A DNA stretch of 64,000 bases, from NCBI GenBank assembly GCA_017303395.1, contig JAFLBN010000005.1, positions 62,001-126,000 on the forward strand. The letters are read 5' to 3'. The position numbers and the translations under genes are program-made. The stretch is from Chitinophagales bacterium. GTDB taxonomy: Bacteria; Bacteroidota; Bacteroidia; Chitinophagales; Chitinophagaceae. Every line of letters starts with the position of its first letter. Positions within the stretch are counted from its first letter, which is position 1. Shown here piece after piece: positions 16,840 to 25,787 of this stretch. The notes beneath the pieces are model-generated. The model was not told where the DNA came from and searched no databases. It was given only the letters and a program-made list of their open reading frames with translations.

Positions 16840-17400
16840 ATGAACAAAAACATCATCGCTTTATTTATCATCCTCACCGCTACCCTCCTGAAAACAACTA
16901 CAATATTTGCCCAAACAGCCTCTGCAGGTGGTTCTCAAAAAGTATCGCTGGCATTGGCAAACGTGGTGCAGATATCGCAGTTCAACGGACAGGGAAGTAA
17001 CGGAACGGTATCAATGCCAATGACAACGGCAGCGACAATGAACCAAGGTGTAGAGAGCCCGCTTTATACGGTATCCATCAATAGTACAGATGGGTTTGAC
17101 GTAAAAGCACAAGCAGTGGACGAATATTTTACCTACAGTGGTACGGCCGCAACAACGCCTGCCATGAAGGTAGCAGATGTACTGGAGTTGAAAGTGGTAC
17201 AGAACAATACTACAGGCAACATTGCCGGTGGACACACCCAATATCAGCCTGTACAGGGTACTAACCAATCTCCTATCATCCAAAATGGCAATCGCGGTGC
17301 AAACCAGACGTTTGCTGTGCAGTACAAAGCCACACCGGGCTACAACTATCCCGGAGGTTTATATACAGCAGCAATAATGTATACAGTGACACAGTTTTAA
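16840..17400 (+). CDS. Secreted beta-sandwich protein, paralogue 2 (WxL/DUF4402-like)
   Basis: Signal peptide MNKNIIALFIILTATLLKTT then IFAQ; 186-aa precursor. It aligns along its whole length with paralogue 1: LALANVVQISQ at the start, GFDVKAQAVDEYFTYSG in the middle, GANQTFAVQYKATPGYNYPG near the end. The family type is the same: exported Asn/Thr/Gly-rich sandwich of unknown role, perhaps a surface or fibre subunit. It has its own array (C) and terminator, so each copy is a separate transcript. Confidence 0.7.
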   Translation: MNKNIIALFIILTATLLKTTTIFAQTASAGGSQKVSLALANVVQISQFNGQGSNGTVSMPMTTAATMNQGVESPLYTVSINSTDGFDVKAQAVDEYFTYSGTAATTPAMKVADVLELKVVQNNTTGNIAGGHTQYQPVQGTNQSPIIQNGNRGANQTFAVQYKATPGYNYPGGLYTAAIMYTVTQF

Positions 17401-17430
17401 AATTCGTTACATATAGAGTAGAAGGATAAG

Positions 17431-17454
17431 GAGCGCTTTCGTGCGCTCTTTTGA
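17431..17454 (+). terminator. Terminator after paralogue 2
   Basis: GAGCGC, loop TTTCGT, GCGCTC, then TTTTG; a copy of the hairpin at 16692. Confidence 0.75.
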
Positions 17455-17466
17455 CATTTATATACT

Positions 17467-17497
17467 TTTGTAAAAACTACATTTTGTTGTATTTTTG
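17467..17497 (+). promoter_or_regulatory. Consensus promoter of the large terminase gene
   Basis: TTTG at 17467-17470, exactly 19 bp, then TATTTTTG at 17490-17497: a perfect Bacteroidota vegetative promoter, 20 bp before the ATG at 17517. Confidence 0.75.
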
Positions 17498-17516
17498 CAA
17501 ACAAGTATTTATCACC

Positions 17517-18797
17517 ATGACCTACACTACCCTATATGACCGCCTGATGGCAGCAGACAAACGTTTCATTCTCAGTTATGGCGGCACAGCCAGTGGCAAA
17601 AGCTTCAGTGCCATACAAAAAGAAGTTTCCATTGCAGATACCCGCAAAGTAAAAACACTGGTAATACGAAAAGTAGCCAACACCTTGCGAGACAGTGTTA
17701 TTCCCGGATTCCGTTCGCGTATTGAAGAAATGGGACTAACAGAAAAATTTTCAGAAAACAAGAGTGACCGTACACTGAAGCACGAAAATGGCTCTCAAAT
17801 CATCTTCCGCGGGCTGGACGACCCCGATAAACTGAAAAGTTTTGAAGGACTGGAACGCATATTGGTTGAAGAAGCTGCCGAGCTGGAATTTGAAGACTTT
17901 CTGGAGCTGAACCGCCGCGCACGCGGCAGGGAAAACATACAAATAACTCTTGTCTTCAACCCAATGCACGAAGAGCATTGGCTGAAAAAACATTTTTTCG
18001 ACCGTAAGGATATGGATGAAGACTGCATAAAAATCCACAGCACCTACAAAGACAATCCGCACCTTACAGATGCTGACCGTAAGCAGATAGAACTACTGAA
18101 ACAATACAACGAAAACCAGTATCGCATCTACGCACTGGGCGAATGGGGCATACGAGAAAATAATGCCCCATGGCTGTTCGCATTCGATAAGCAACGCCAT
18201 GTAAAGAAAGAGATAGACATTATGCCCTCGTTCCCCATCTACCTGTCTTTCGACTTTAACCGAAACCCGCTTACGTGCCTTGTTGCGCAAATGAGCCCTA
18301 ACAAGGGGCAGGCAAACAGCTTTATTCATTTCATTGATGAATTCAGTGTAAAAGATCAACTACCTGAGCTATGCAGGCAGATACATGCTAAATACAAGGG
18401 CCATACCATATACATAACGGGCGATGCCAGCGGTAACCATGGCGATGTGGGCTTTGAAGGAAAGAACGACAGCTACTATACCATGATACGCAGTATGCTG
18501 AACCTAAACAGCAGGCAAGCCATCCTTAACAGCCGCAACCTGACACACAACGACAGCCGTGCGCTTATTAACACCTTATTGTTTCAGTACCCGAATATCT
18601 GTATATCAGAAACTAGCTGCCCATTGCTGATACGCGACTGCACCATGGCAATGGTAGATGAAGACAGCGAAGTGCCCGGGGCTTTAAAGAAAGACAGAAA
18701 CATCTATAAGATGGACCTGTTCGACTGTTTCAGGTATTTCTTCCAGACGTTTTTCAAAGACTATGCAACCAGAATAACGCTAGGCAAGGCAGCATGA
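17517..18797 (+). CDS. terL: Phage terminase large subunit
   Basis: This is the packaging motor: the ATPase drives DNA through the portal and the nuclease cuts concatemers. ATG 17517 is chosen because it follows the promoter and gives a normal 426-aa length; the longer frame would start inside the promoter. Walker A GGTASGKS is at residues 22-29, Walker B ILVEEAAE near 115-122. The RNase H-like nuclease shows LSFDFNRNP near 240, TGDASGN near 300 and a C-terminal MDLFDCFRYFF. The PBSX-type family is complete with no frameshift, so probably functional. It is separated from the other phage genes by 4 kb of host-type genes and lies on the opposite strand. Confidence 0.92.
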   Translation: MTYTTLYDRLMAADKRFILSYGGTASGKSFSAIQKEVSIADTRKVKTLVIRKVANTLRDSVIPGFRSRIEEMGLTEKFSENKSDRTLKHENGSQIIFRGLDDPDKLKSFEGLERILVEEAAELEFEDFLELNRRARGRENIQITLVFNPMHEEHWLKKHFFDRKDMDEDCIKIHSTYKDNPHLTDADRKQIELLKQYNENQYRIYALGEWGIRENNAPWLFAFDKQRHVKKEIDIMPSFPIYLSFDFNRNPLTCLVAQMSPNKGQANSFIHFIDEFSVKDQLPELCRQIHAKYKGHTIYITGDASGNHGDVGFEGKNDSYYTMIRSMLNLNSRQAILNSRNLTHNDSRALINTLLFQYPNICISETSCPLLIRDCTMAMVDEDSEVPGALKKDRNIYKMDLFDCFRYFFQTFFKDYATRITLGKAA

Positions 18798-18802
18798 TGT
18801 AA

Positions 18803-19537
18803 CTATTTTTCATTCATCATCTTATTCAGTTCATCTTTATTTTGCCTGGAAACGGGTATTGCAACACCATTTGACATATGTAGTGTACCGGGATGTTCGT
18901 ATCTCTTTACATGCTTCAGGTTTACAATAAACGAGCGATGCACCTGACAGAAAGAAAAGCCATCAAGCATTGGCCTGTATTTACCAATACTGTAAGAGCT
19001 CAGTAATTTGTCATCAGCTAGCACTACGCTTGTGTACCTGTTGATAGACTCGAGATACAAAATATCGTTAACATCAATATAGTCTACACCTTTTTGCGAT
19101 GGTATGCCTATCTTATTATTATGAGTTGGCTGTATAGTAACGCCGGAAACTGCTGCCCTTTTATGATTAATGCGCTCAATAGCTTTATTGATTGTCTTGT
19201 ATAGCAATGTATCATTAATGGGCTTCAACACATAACCTGTTGCACCAAAATTGAACGCGTCGATTGCATGTTCTGAATGTGCAGTAACAAATATCACTTC
19301 ACTTTTCAGTTCTGGCACCAGTGCCAGTAAATCCATGCCGTTTTTTTGTGGCATAGATATATCCAGAAAGACGATGTCGTAATCCTGTGTTTTCATCGCC
19401 TGCAGTGCTGGCTTCCAGTTATTATATGATGCAACTACTTCAACATTACCGTATAGCTCTGTTATGCTATCCTGCAATAGTTCTACGGCTTTAGGCTCAT
19501 CGTCTACAATTATGCATTTGTATGTGCTATTTATCAT
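18803..19537 (-). CDS. LytTR-family response regulator, 244 aa
   Basis: N-terminal receiver (acid pocket VDDE at 11-14, phospho-acceptor Asp59 in FLDISMP) and a C-terminal LytTR DNA-binding domain (LYLESINRYTSVVL, then FCQVHRSFIVNLKHVKRYE). LytTR domains bind pairs of short direct repeats. The gene starts inside the 3' end of the upstream kinase (11-bp overlap), so it is the cognate partner. It ends 5 bp from the terminase gene, convergently. It is the nearest transcription factor to the phased arrays at 15.2-16.8 kb, but a link is only a guess. Confidence 0.92.
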   Translation of the reverse strand: MINSTYKCIIVDDEPKAVELLQDSITELYGNVEVVASYNNWKPALQAMKTQDYDIVFLDISMPQKNGMDLLALVPELKSEVIFVTAHSEHAIDAFNFGATGYVLKPINDTLLYKTINKAIERINHKRAAVSGVTIQPTHNNKIGIPSQKGVDYIDVNDILYLESINRYTSVVLADDKLLSSYSIGKYRPMLDGFSFCQVHRSFIVNLKHVKRYEHPGTLHMSNGVAIPVSRQNKDELNKMMNEK

Positions 19538-22500
19538 CTTTCACTTCTTTGATAGTGAGTACAACAGTAGTGCCGCTTAGGGGTGGTTGTTTATCTATGT
19601 ACTCTATGGTTATATTTACAGGTTCGTATTTATTAAATGCTTCAATCAGCTCTCTTACCAGGTCGGTACCATAAGACTGTGTTTTATGTCTTGTTTCTGC
19701 ATTAATAGCTTTCGATTTCTCTCTACCCACACCATCATCATCAATAATACAAATCAGGTCGCCACTTGCATTTTTTTCAAATCTCAACAAAAGACGCCCA
19801 GGTGTTGGTTTGTGAAACAGCCCGTGATTAATAGCATTCTCCACAAGTGGCTGCAGCAACAATGCCGGTATTTTTTCTATAAACACATTCACACCTTCTG
19901 CTATCTCCACATCAAATTCGTGCAGATTTTCGAACCTAGACTGCTGCAGGCTTACATAACGTTTCAGATTGTCAATCTCTTCATTCAGCACTATGTATTT
20001 ATCTCTGGAAGACTTTATATAATTACGCAACAGTTCAGAAAATGCCGCGATGTGATCGTATGCATCTTCCATCTTGTTTTTCTTAATGAAGTAAAGCCCT
20101 GTACTGAGTGTATTGAATATAAAATGCGGATTTATCTGCGCATGTATAGACTTCAACTCCATAGATGTACGCAAGCTCTTCAATTCAGCTTCCAGGTTTT
20201 TGCGCGCATTCACCCTATTAATACGGCTGCGTGTAATGCGCATTACTCCGAATGCAACACCACCTATCAATACCAGCAAGCAAAGACCTATTATAACCTT
20301 ACCAGACAATGTTTGCCACCAATAAGGACTAACATAAACATAAAATGCACGTGGAGTTGACACCCAACCTTCATCAAGTACTTTTATATATACTTTATTG
20401 TAGCTTTCCGGTTTCAAACCCAAAGCAAACCATTCAGCTCCGTTCAACTGCTGCCAAATATCAGACACTCCGGGTACATAATAATAAAACCTGGGAGTAC
20501 CAACACCCATAGGGTTTATTATATCAAACAAATAAATGGGGTTCCGCTGGTCCATCAGCAGTGTATCACCTGCATTCAGTTGCCTCAATTGTCCATTGTA
20601 TGTGACTGTCAGTTTGAATGCAGGGCTCGAAGTATTATACTTGAATAAACTATCATCAGGTATTGGGACGGACATAAGGCCATTGTCTGTATTAAATAGC
20701 ACAGTACTGTCACCAACAAAAAAATCGCTACCATACAGATACTTATAATGACTGTACTTATAGTTAACAACATAATATGGCTTGGAGACCTCTCCTGTAG
20801 CAAATAGCTTATAAAAAACAAGACCATATGATGAATTAAGTACAAGATTATCATTGTACAGTTGCATATTACACTCTGTAGTATTCAGGCACAAGGGCAG
20901 CTTTTTCAGCCAAAACTTACGGGTATTAAATACAAACAAGCCCGTTTTAGCCAGTATGAATAAACTCGATGTCTTATTATCTACGGCCAGCATTGTAATA
21001 CCATCTATACCAAGCTTCTTAAGTATTGAAGCGCTAACAGAATCGCGTCTTCCGGTAAATAAATTATCGGTCAAAAACCAATCAGGAAGCGATATATACA
21101 TTATTTTACTAACGGAGTCAACAACGTTTATCTTGCCTACAATTCTGTTACCTGCAAATGCTTTGAAAGTATCGTTATGTTTATAATTTTTATACAACAA
21201 ATTACCTGAACCACTGCGTGCATAAAGCGTATCCTTATACATGTACACGTCTTGTATTTGTAGTATACTCAGATAATGATACCTACCGTTTATTGGAACT
21301 GCATCTTTAAAATATTCAGGATTATAATACCATTTGAATTGATCCATGAATGATTTCATTTCTCCGGTATGCTCATCTATTTTGCTAAACTTATATTTAG
21401 AATACATAAAACTCCCCATTCCCGGAAATGACTTCACGCCTATAATATCAAATATATCTGCATGCACCTTTCTGTTCACCCATCCATTTTGATTTATGCA
21501 AATAAGTTCATGTGTAGCATTATTCCACCAAAAGCTGGTAGACGCATTAAGCGTCTTTCCCACATACTTTACCCCACTCATTCGTTCTATTGGAAGCTTC
21601 TTTCCGGGAAACTTCGTAAAATGCTGATACATACCCATATTGGCAGTGGTAGTAAAGCCACACCAAAACGCATTCTTTATGTGCCAAACAAAAGATGCCT
21701 CAGCAGTATCTTCAACAGGCATCATTTCATTGAGGTGATAAGTATATCGATGGTTCAATAATTCATCTAATACTATAGCCCTTTTGTTTGATACTAAATG
21801 AAAGAACTTATTACTTGGGTGTATTGCTAGCCAGCTTTCAGATGGATTTAGCTTATCATAATACGGCGTTACCAATCCTGTCTTAATTTCAATAAAGTAG
21901 AAACTGTTACGGGCAGGTACATACCTAATAAAATACTTGAATGAATTCCAATTTACACCTTGTGTTGTATCCAAAAAGTCGGTAGGAATACTGGTTTTGC
22001 ACACTTTTTCGTTAACCACTTTTCCTTCTGCATTTACTCTTCGGGTAATAACACCATTTCTGAGTTCATACAAAGCACCTTCAGCGTCAAAAGTCAGATT
22101 ACGACTAGGTATATCTTTTGAATCAATAACAAATTTTCTGACTTTCCCATTCTGTATCCTGTAGCCTACATCTACCCTTATTGATAATAACCTTGCTACT
22201 GAATCCGGGAAAAATGTGATTCCGTTATTAATTTTCTGCAACTGATGCGGATATACCGGTATTACAGAATTCTTAACTACCGGCACAAAGGTATTATTCT
22301 GTATATATCCAAAACTGTTAGTTATTGAACCTAACCATACTTTGTTGCTATCATCTTCTACCAAGCACCACACATCCTCTTTAGCCAACCCTTCTTCAAA
22401 TCCAAATTTTTTGAAGGTATATCCATTGTACTTCAATACACCTTTGGTAGTAGCTATCCAAGCATATCCGAATGTATCTATTATTACCTGATATACATGA

Positions 22501-22625
22501 TTGGATGGTATGCCATTATAGATATTGTAATTGTAATAGCCGCGCTGTATTTTTTGTGCAGCAGCACTCTGTGCCATAATACAGCACACTAGCATTATGA
22601 TATACCTATAAAAAACGGCCCTCAA
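19527..22625 (-). CDS. LytS-type sensor histidine kinase with periplasmic propeller, 1032 aa
   Basis: Signal peptide (residues 1-24), then about 650 residues of two-component-regulator-propeller-like repeats (YNIYNGIPSNHVYQVIIDT, GYAWIATTKGV), a Y_Y_Y-like module (about 690-765), one membrane helix (775-795), and the His_kinase domain with phospho-acceptor His834 in NPHFIFNTL. The ATPase domain shows VENAINHG and DDDGVG. The periplasmic part should sense an extracellular ligand and signal to the overlapping LytTR regulator. The architecture is common in Bacteroidota, often near polysaccharide or surface genes; the ligand here is unknown. Confidence 0.9.
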   Translation of the reverse strand: MRAVFYRYIIMLVCCIMAQSAAAQKIQRGYYNYNIYNGIPSNHVYQVIIDTFGYAWIATTKGVLKYNGYTFKKFGFEEGLAKEDVWCLVEDDSNKVWLGSITNSFGYIQNNTFVPVVKNSVIPVYPHQLQKINNGITFFPDSVARLLSIRVDVGYRIQNGKVRKFVIDSKDIPSRNLTFDAEGALYELRNGVITRRVNAEGKVVNEKVCKTSIPTDFLDTTQGVNWNSFKYFIRYVPARNSFYFIEIKTGLVTPYYDKLNPSESWLAIHPSNKFFHLVSNKRAIVLDELLNHRYTYHLNEMMPVEDTAEASFVWHIKNAFWCGFTTTANMGMYQHFTKFPGKKLPIERMSGVKYVGKTLNASTSFWWNNATHELICINQNGWVNRKVHADIFDIIGVKSFPGMGSFMYSKYKFSKIDEHTGEMKSFMDQFKWYYNPEYFKDAVPINGRYHYLSILQIQDVYMYKDTLYARSGSGNLLYKNYKHNDTFKAFAGNRIVGKINVVDSVSKIMYISLPDWFLTDNLFTGRRDSVSASILKKLGIDGITMLAVDNKTSSLFILAKTGLFVFNTRKFWLKKLPLCLNTTECNMQLYNDNLVLNSSYGLVFYKLFATGEVSKPYYVVNYKYSHYKYLYGSDFFVGDSTVLFNTDNGLMSVPIPDDSLFKYNTSSPAFKLTVTYNGQLRQLNAGDTLLMDQRNPIYLFDIINPMGVGTPRFYYYVPGVSDIWQQLNGAEWFALGLKPESYNKVYIKVLDEGWVSTPRAFYVYVSPYWWQTLSGKVIIGLCLLVLIGGVAFGVMRITRSRINRVNARKNLEAELKSLRTSMELKSIHAQINPHFIFNTLSTGLYFIKKNKMEDAYDHIAAFSELLRNYIKSSRDKYIVLNEEIDNLKRYVSLQQSRFENLHEFDVEIAEGVNVFIEKIPALLLQPLVENAINHGLFHKPTPGRLLLRFEKNASGDLICIIDDDGVGREKSKAINAETRHKTQSYGTDLVRELIEAFNKYEPVNITIEYIDKQPPLSGTTVVLTIKEVKDDK

Positions 22626-22661
22626 AACAGGTGATTATTCAGGCCCTCAAGATAATAAATG

Positions 22662-22682
22662 ATGGGGGCATATAGCCCCCAT
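22662..22682. terminator. Hairpin terminator upstream of the kinase gene
   Basis: ATGGGGGC, loop ATATA, GCCCCCAT. It stands just after the minus-strand barrel gene ending at 22750 and before the kinase ATG at 22625. Confidence 0.65.
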
Positions 22683-22749
22683 CTGTATTTTCATTATACG
22701 AGTGGTAGGTTTCATCCTACGAATGGATACCGAACTACCATATAATCGC

Positions 22750-23394
22750 TTATTTCCTGATGCGGAAACGCAAATCGGCCTGCACGTTCGATACGCCATA
22801 CTGATTGCGCACCTGCGGTAATGGCTCATCAGCCTCATAAGGCTCGACGTAGTAAGTGTATCGCACACCTGCATATATACGATTGGCGAAACGAGCACCT
22901 ACGTGCACCTCGCCTGTTGTCTGGAACCTCGCCGCACCTCTGAACCTGCCCACTTCTATCGAAGGCACAACCCCACCACCAATGCACATATCCACCTTCT
23001 TACCCATCACAGGCATAAATGTGAAGCCAAGCCCTGTACCAAGCGATGCTGCAGTGATACTATAGGAACGGTAGTAATTGTACGGGTAGTAACCCGGATA
23101 AGTTGTCATAGGGTATATATTACCGTAAGGATAAGATTCATTGACGTGAAAATAATTAGTATGCAGCCTTACGGGTATAGAAGCGAAGAACCTGCGGCCG
23201 CCACGGTCGAAGTTAAAATCTGCTGTGAATGAAACTGCAGGCACATCGCTGTTAATTTCTGTAATAGTAGCTATGGAATTGGTAATACGCGCACCCGAAA
23301 GCCCCCAAAGCACACCAATATCTACACTATTTTTACGAGCTTCTGCAGTAAATACGCTACTGGCAAGCAGCAATGCAAGGGCTATTTTTTTCAT
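22750..23394 (-). CDS. Small outer-membrane beta-barrel-like protein, 214 aa
   Basis: Signal peptide MKKIALALLLASSVFTAEA. Alternating hydrophobic/polar strands follow, with a Tyr/Pro-rich insertion (YPYGNIYPM, TYPGYYPYNYY) that probably forms an extracellular loop. It ends in a charged strand, DLRFRIRK, rather than an aromatic residue. The pattern GEVHVGARFANRIYAGVRY is typical of small porin-like barrels in this phylum. It is a single gene with its own terminator. No function is assigned. Confidence 0.55.
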   Translation of the reverse strand: MKKIALALLLASSVFTAEARKNSVDIGVLWGLSGARITNSIATITEINSDVPAVSFTADFNFDRGGRRFFASIPVRLHTNYFHVNESYPYGNIYPMTTYPGYYPYNYYRSYSITAASLGTGLGFTFMPVMGKKVDMCIGGGVVPSIEVGRFRGAARFQTTGEVHVGARFANRIYAGVRYTYYVEPYEADEPLPQVRNQYGVSNVQADLRFRIRK

Positions 23395-23507
23395 AATCTA
23401 CGGTATTGTGGTTGGTTTGTATTAAGAAAGTTAATGTACTGATAAATTTACTACCAACTAACGTGCCAAACTATAATTTTAGTATCTGACACTTGTTGGT
23501 TGCCGTT

Positions 23508-24332
23508 TTAAATACTTACGCCTAAAAACGCTATCAGGTTGATTCCTTTGTCAGAAACCCAATCTCTCGCCACAATATTCCTGTTCTTATCCATATATAA
23601 CATGGTAGTTTGAGACACTCTATTGCCAGCAGCAGTTTTTCCATATTCTACACCTAAACGTAATATCCTCTTACCCATAAAACGAGGATTGATTCTGTAA
23701 CTTAAGGAACCATAATACATGATATTGAATCCTACATTCCTCGACCCTGGCAAATTCAATGGATTCGCGTTGCTTCCATGCCCGGTAAACCTGAAGGTCG
23801 CTAATTGATTATAACCCGTTTTACTATCCTGCACATACAATCCTTCTTCTGTGTATTGCTTGTTGGCATTTACAGCTGCATCAAACATAAAGCCTGCAGA
23901 GATATCCAGATTGCTACTTGCAGATAATTTAATTGTATAAACAGGCGCTATTCTCAACGCCACAGAATGTACAACAAAATTTATAGCTGTATTTACATCT
24001 GTACCAAGACCAGATATGCTGTTGCTATATTGCAGATTGTACCGATGAGGCACATGTCTGTATTCCCATCCTACATTCAGCAACACGGGCACTTTCCGAC
24101 GGGGGATTAACAACATTTCCAGCCCTGCTTTGTAGCCGGCAGTATTTTCTATCTTCAAAAAACCGGTAGCAGGCTGCACCTTATCTGCAGCATTCATGTT
24201 CATCAAAACACCACCGGTAGCAACAAAGTACAAACTTGTTTTTTTATTCTTTGCCTCGGGCAAGCTGAGCGGCTGCGACTGTGTTATGATTGGCAATACC
24301 GCTAAAAGAATTATTACGAAAATGCTGCGCAT
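23508..24332 (-). CDS. Outer-membrane barrel-like protein, 274 aa
   Basis: Signal peptide MRSIFVIILLAVLPIITQSQ. The rest is amphipathic beta-strands (LNVGWEYRHVPHRYNLQY, YGSLSYRINPRFMGKRILR) consistent with a barrel of 10-12 strands. The start follows the stop of the upstream lipoprotein gene by 6 bp, so the two form an operon and may work together at the outer membrane. I recognise no specific family. Confidence 0.55.
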   Translation of the reverse strand: MRSIFVIILLAVLPIITQSQPLSLPEAKNKKTSLYFVATGGVLMNMNAADKVQPATGFLKIENTAGYKAGLEMLLIPRRKVPVLLNVGWEYRHVPHRYNLQYSNSISGLGTDVNTAINFVVHSVALRIAPVYTIKLSASSNLDISAGFMFDAAVNANKQYTEEGLYVQDSKTGYNQLATFRFTGHGSNANPLNLPGSRNVGFNIMYYGSLSYRINPRFMGKRILRLGVEYGKTAAGNRVSQTTMLYMDKNRNIVARDWVSDKGINLIAFLGVSI

Positions 24333-24338
24333 GGGTTG

Positions 24339-24962
24339 TCAGGGTTTGATGTTTATGGTTACTGTAGTATCGGCGAGTGCAGTGTACTTGTCTGTTATTA
24401 ACACAATAGCAAAACGTTGTGCTGTGTTTGTATATGCTTTTGCCTTTATCCTGAAAGCAAAGCGCTGCACAATGTTATTGTAACTGTAAAAGCCTACAAA
24501 AGACGAGTTGATTGCATCTATTGCCGCCTGCTTGGTTCTTGCTGTGCTATCTACAAAGGCAATATATCTATCGTCAGTGACATGGGAATTTTCGGTGTCG
24601 TAATACGTACACACATCTGCAATATTATCACCTGCTTTATAGGTGTCACTAAAGTCATTCAGCGCTACCACTTTGATATCGGCAATCTTTTCAGCCAGCT
24701 TGGTTGTAGGTTCGGGTACCGAAGTAGCATACGCACTACTACCCCATTTAAAATTTGATGCCAATCTTGTAACCGGAATAATAGCCGTAAAAAAAACATC
24801 GTCTTGTTTGAATTTTGCGCCGTTTTGCACAGTGTAACCATTGGTAGTGTAAACTCTGGCTATTAACTTTTGGTAAATATAATTGTGCTCTTCGGGCTCA
24901 CAGGCTACTAACAGGAAGAGAGATATAAGCGCAATGCGCAAAAGGTTTGTCGGCGATTTCAT
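24339..24962 (-). CDS. Lipoprotein of unknown function, 207 aa
   Basis: A lipobox follows a short hydrophobic segment: ISLFLLVAC, with Cys at about residue 21. The mature part starts EPEEHNY and is a mixed alpha/beta protein without recognised motifs. It is the first gene of a two-gene operon with the barrel protein downstream. The mature protein probably sits on the periplasmic face of the outer membrane. Confidence 0.6.
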   Translation of the reverse strand: MKSPTNLLRIALISLFLLVACEPEEHNYIYQKLIARVYTTNGYTVQNGAKFKQDDVFFTAIIPVTRLASNFKWGSSAYATSVPEPTTKLAEKIADIKVVALNDFSDTYKAGDNIADVCTYYDTENSHVTDDRYIAFVDSTARTKQAAIDAINSSFVGFYSYNNIVQRFAFRIKAKAYTNTAQRFAIVLITDKYTALADTTVTINIKP

Positions 24963-25003
24963 ATTTTTTGATTAGCAAATATGTTGCCAAGTTTCAGCTT
25001 GTA

Positions 25004-25723
25004 TTATATATGTGCGCCAGACATTTGTTTTATCTTTTCACGTAGCCAATGTGCAGTTGCTGCATCAGGCTTTACTTCTGAGCTTACAAAATAGGTATGC
25101 AGATTACTAAATGCATATCTTCCATAGGGGCCTTTCACATCTACTACAACATTACTATACCACATTTGTATGGAATAGTTTGTAACACCTTGTTTTCGCA
25201 GGCACTCGTTTATATCCCGCCTTATTCGGTAATGCCACCGTGTACGTTTCCACCAAACAGGGTGTGCAGTCGTCTTAAAAATAACCTGCTGCTCTACTCG
25301 CCTTATTGCAACAAGGTCTGTATTGATAAACTGCCTGTAAACATCGGCATCGCTTATTGGGGTGTCATTCTTCTTCCAATAGCATGTTTCTTTCCCGGCG
25401 GATAATCTACAATAATAGCTGTATTGCTCTCTGCGATAAGCAAGAACAGTGCCATCCGAAAACTCATACTCTACATGACCATATATAGGACTGCCGCAAA
25501 CCAGTGTCGTTGGTTTAGAGGTATCTTTTGCCCAAGCCCAAATCATTATGCTACCCTCTTGCGGAGAAACGTCTATTCTTTGCATTACAGAGGAGCCATT
25601 ATTGTAAAACTCTCGTGTACAATACTGCACACTATCTTTCATATTGTAGCGATACGTTGTTCTACAATCCTGTGCCATACAAACAGCACTCCACAGCATA
25701 AATATGAGGGCTAGGATCTTCAT
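25004..25723 (-). CDS. Secreted protein of unknown function, 239 aa
   Basis: Signal peptide MKILALIFMLWSAVCMAQ, then a cysteine-containing beta-rich domain and a C-terminal helical part (AATAHWLREKIKQMSG). No lipobox, no T9SS tail and no family that I recognise. It is transcribed alone or from the region after the terminator at 25736-25762. Confidence 0.5.
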   Translation of the reverse strand: MKILALIFMLWSAVCMAQDCRTTYRYNMKDSVQYCTREFYNNGSSVMQRIDVSPQEGSIMIWAWAKDTSKPTTLVCGSPIYGHVEYEFSDGTVLAYRREQYSYYCRLSAGKETCYWKKNDTPISDADVYRQFINTDLVAIRRVEQQVIFKTTAHPVWWKRTRWHYRIRRDINECLRKQGVTNYSIQMWYSNVVVDVKGPYGRYAFSNLHTYFVSSEVKPDAATAHWLREKIKQMSGAHI

Positions 25724-25735
25724 ACGATAAAATTA

Positions 25736-25762
25736 AAACAAAAATGCCGGTAGAAACCGGCA
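25736..25762 (-). terminator. Terminator after the BIG2-domain gene
   Basis: On the minus strand TGCCGGT, a TTCT loop and ACCGGCA are followed by TTTTTG; it lies 26 bp past the stop at 25788. Confidence 0.75.
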
Positions 25763-25787
25763 CTTCTAAACACATGGACAGTTTTTA

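Noticed and set aside
1-18797. Headless tailocin interpretation
   Set aside because: A complete large terminase and a portal-like protein imply DNA packaging, so a capsid is expected outside the window.
19587-20360. 257-codon plus-strand frame
   Set aside because: Antisense to the LytS-type kinase catalytic domain, which has all expected motifs.
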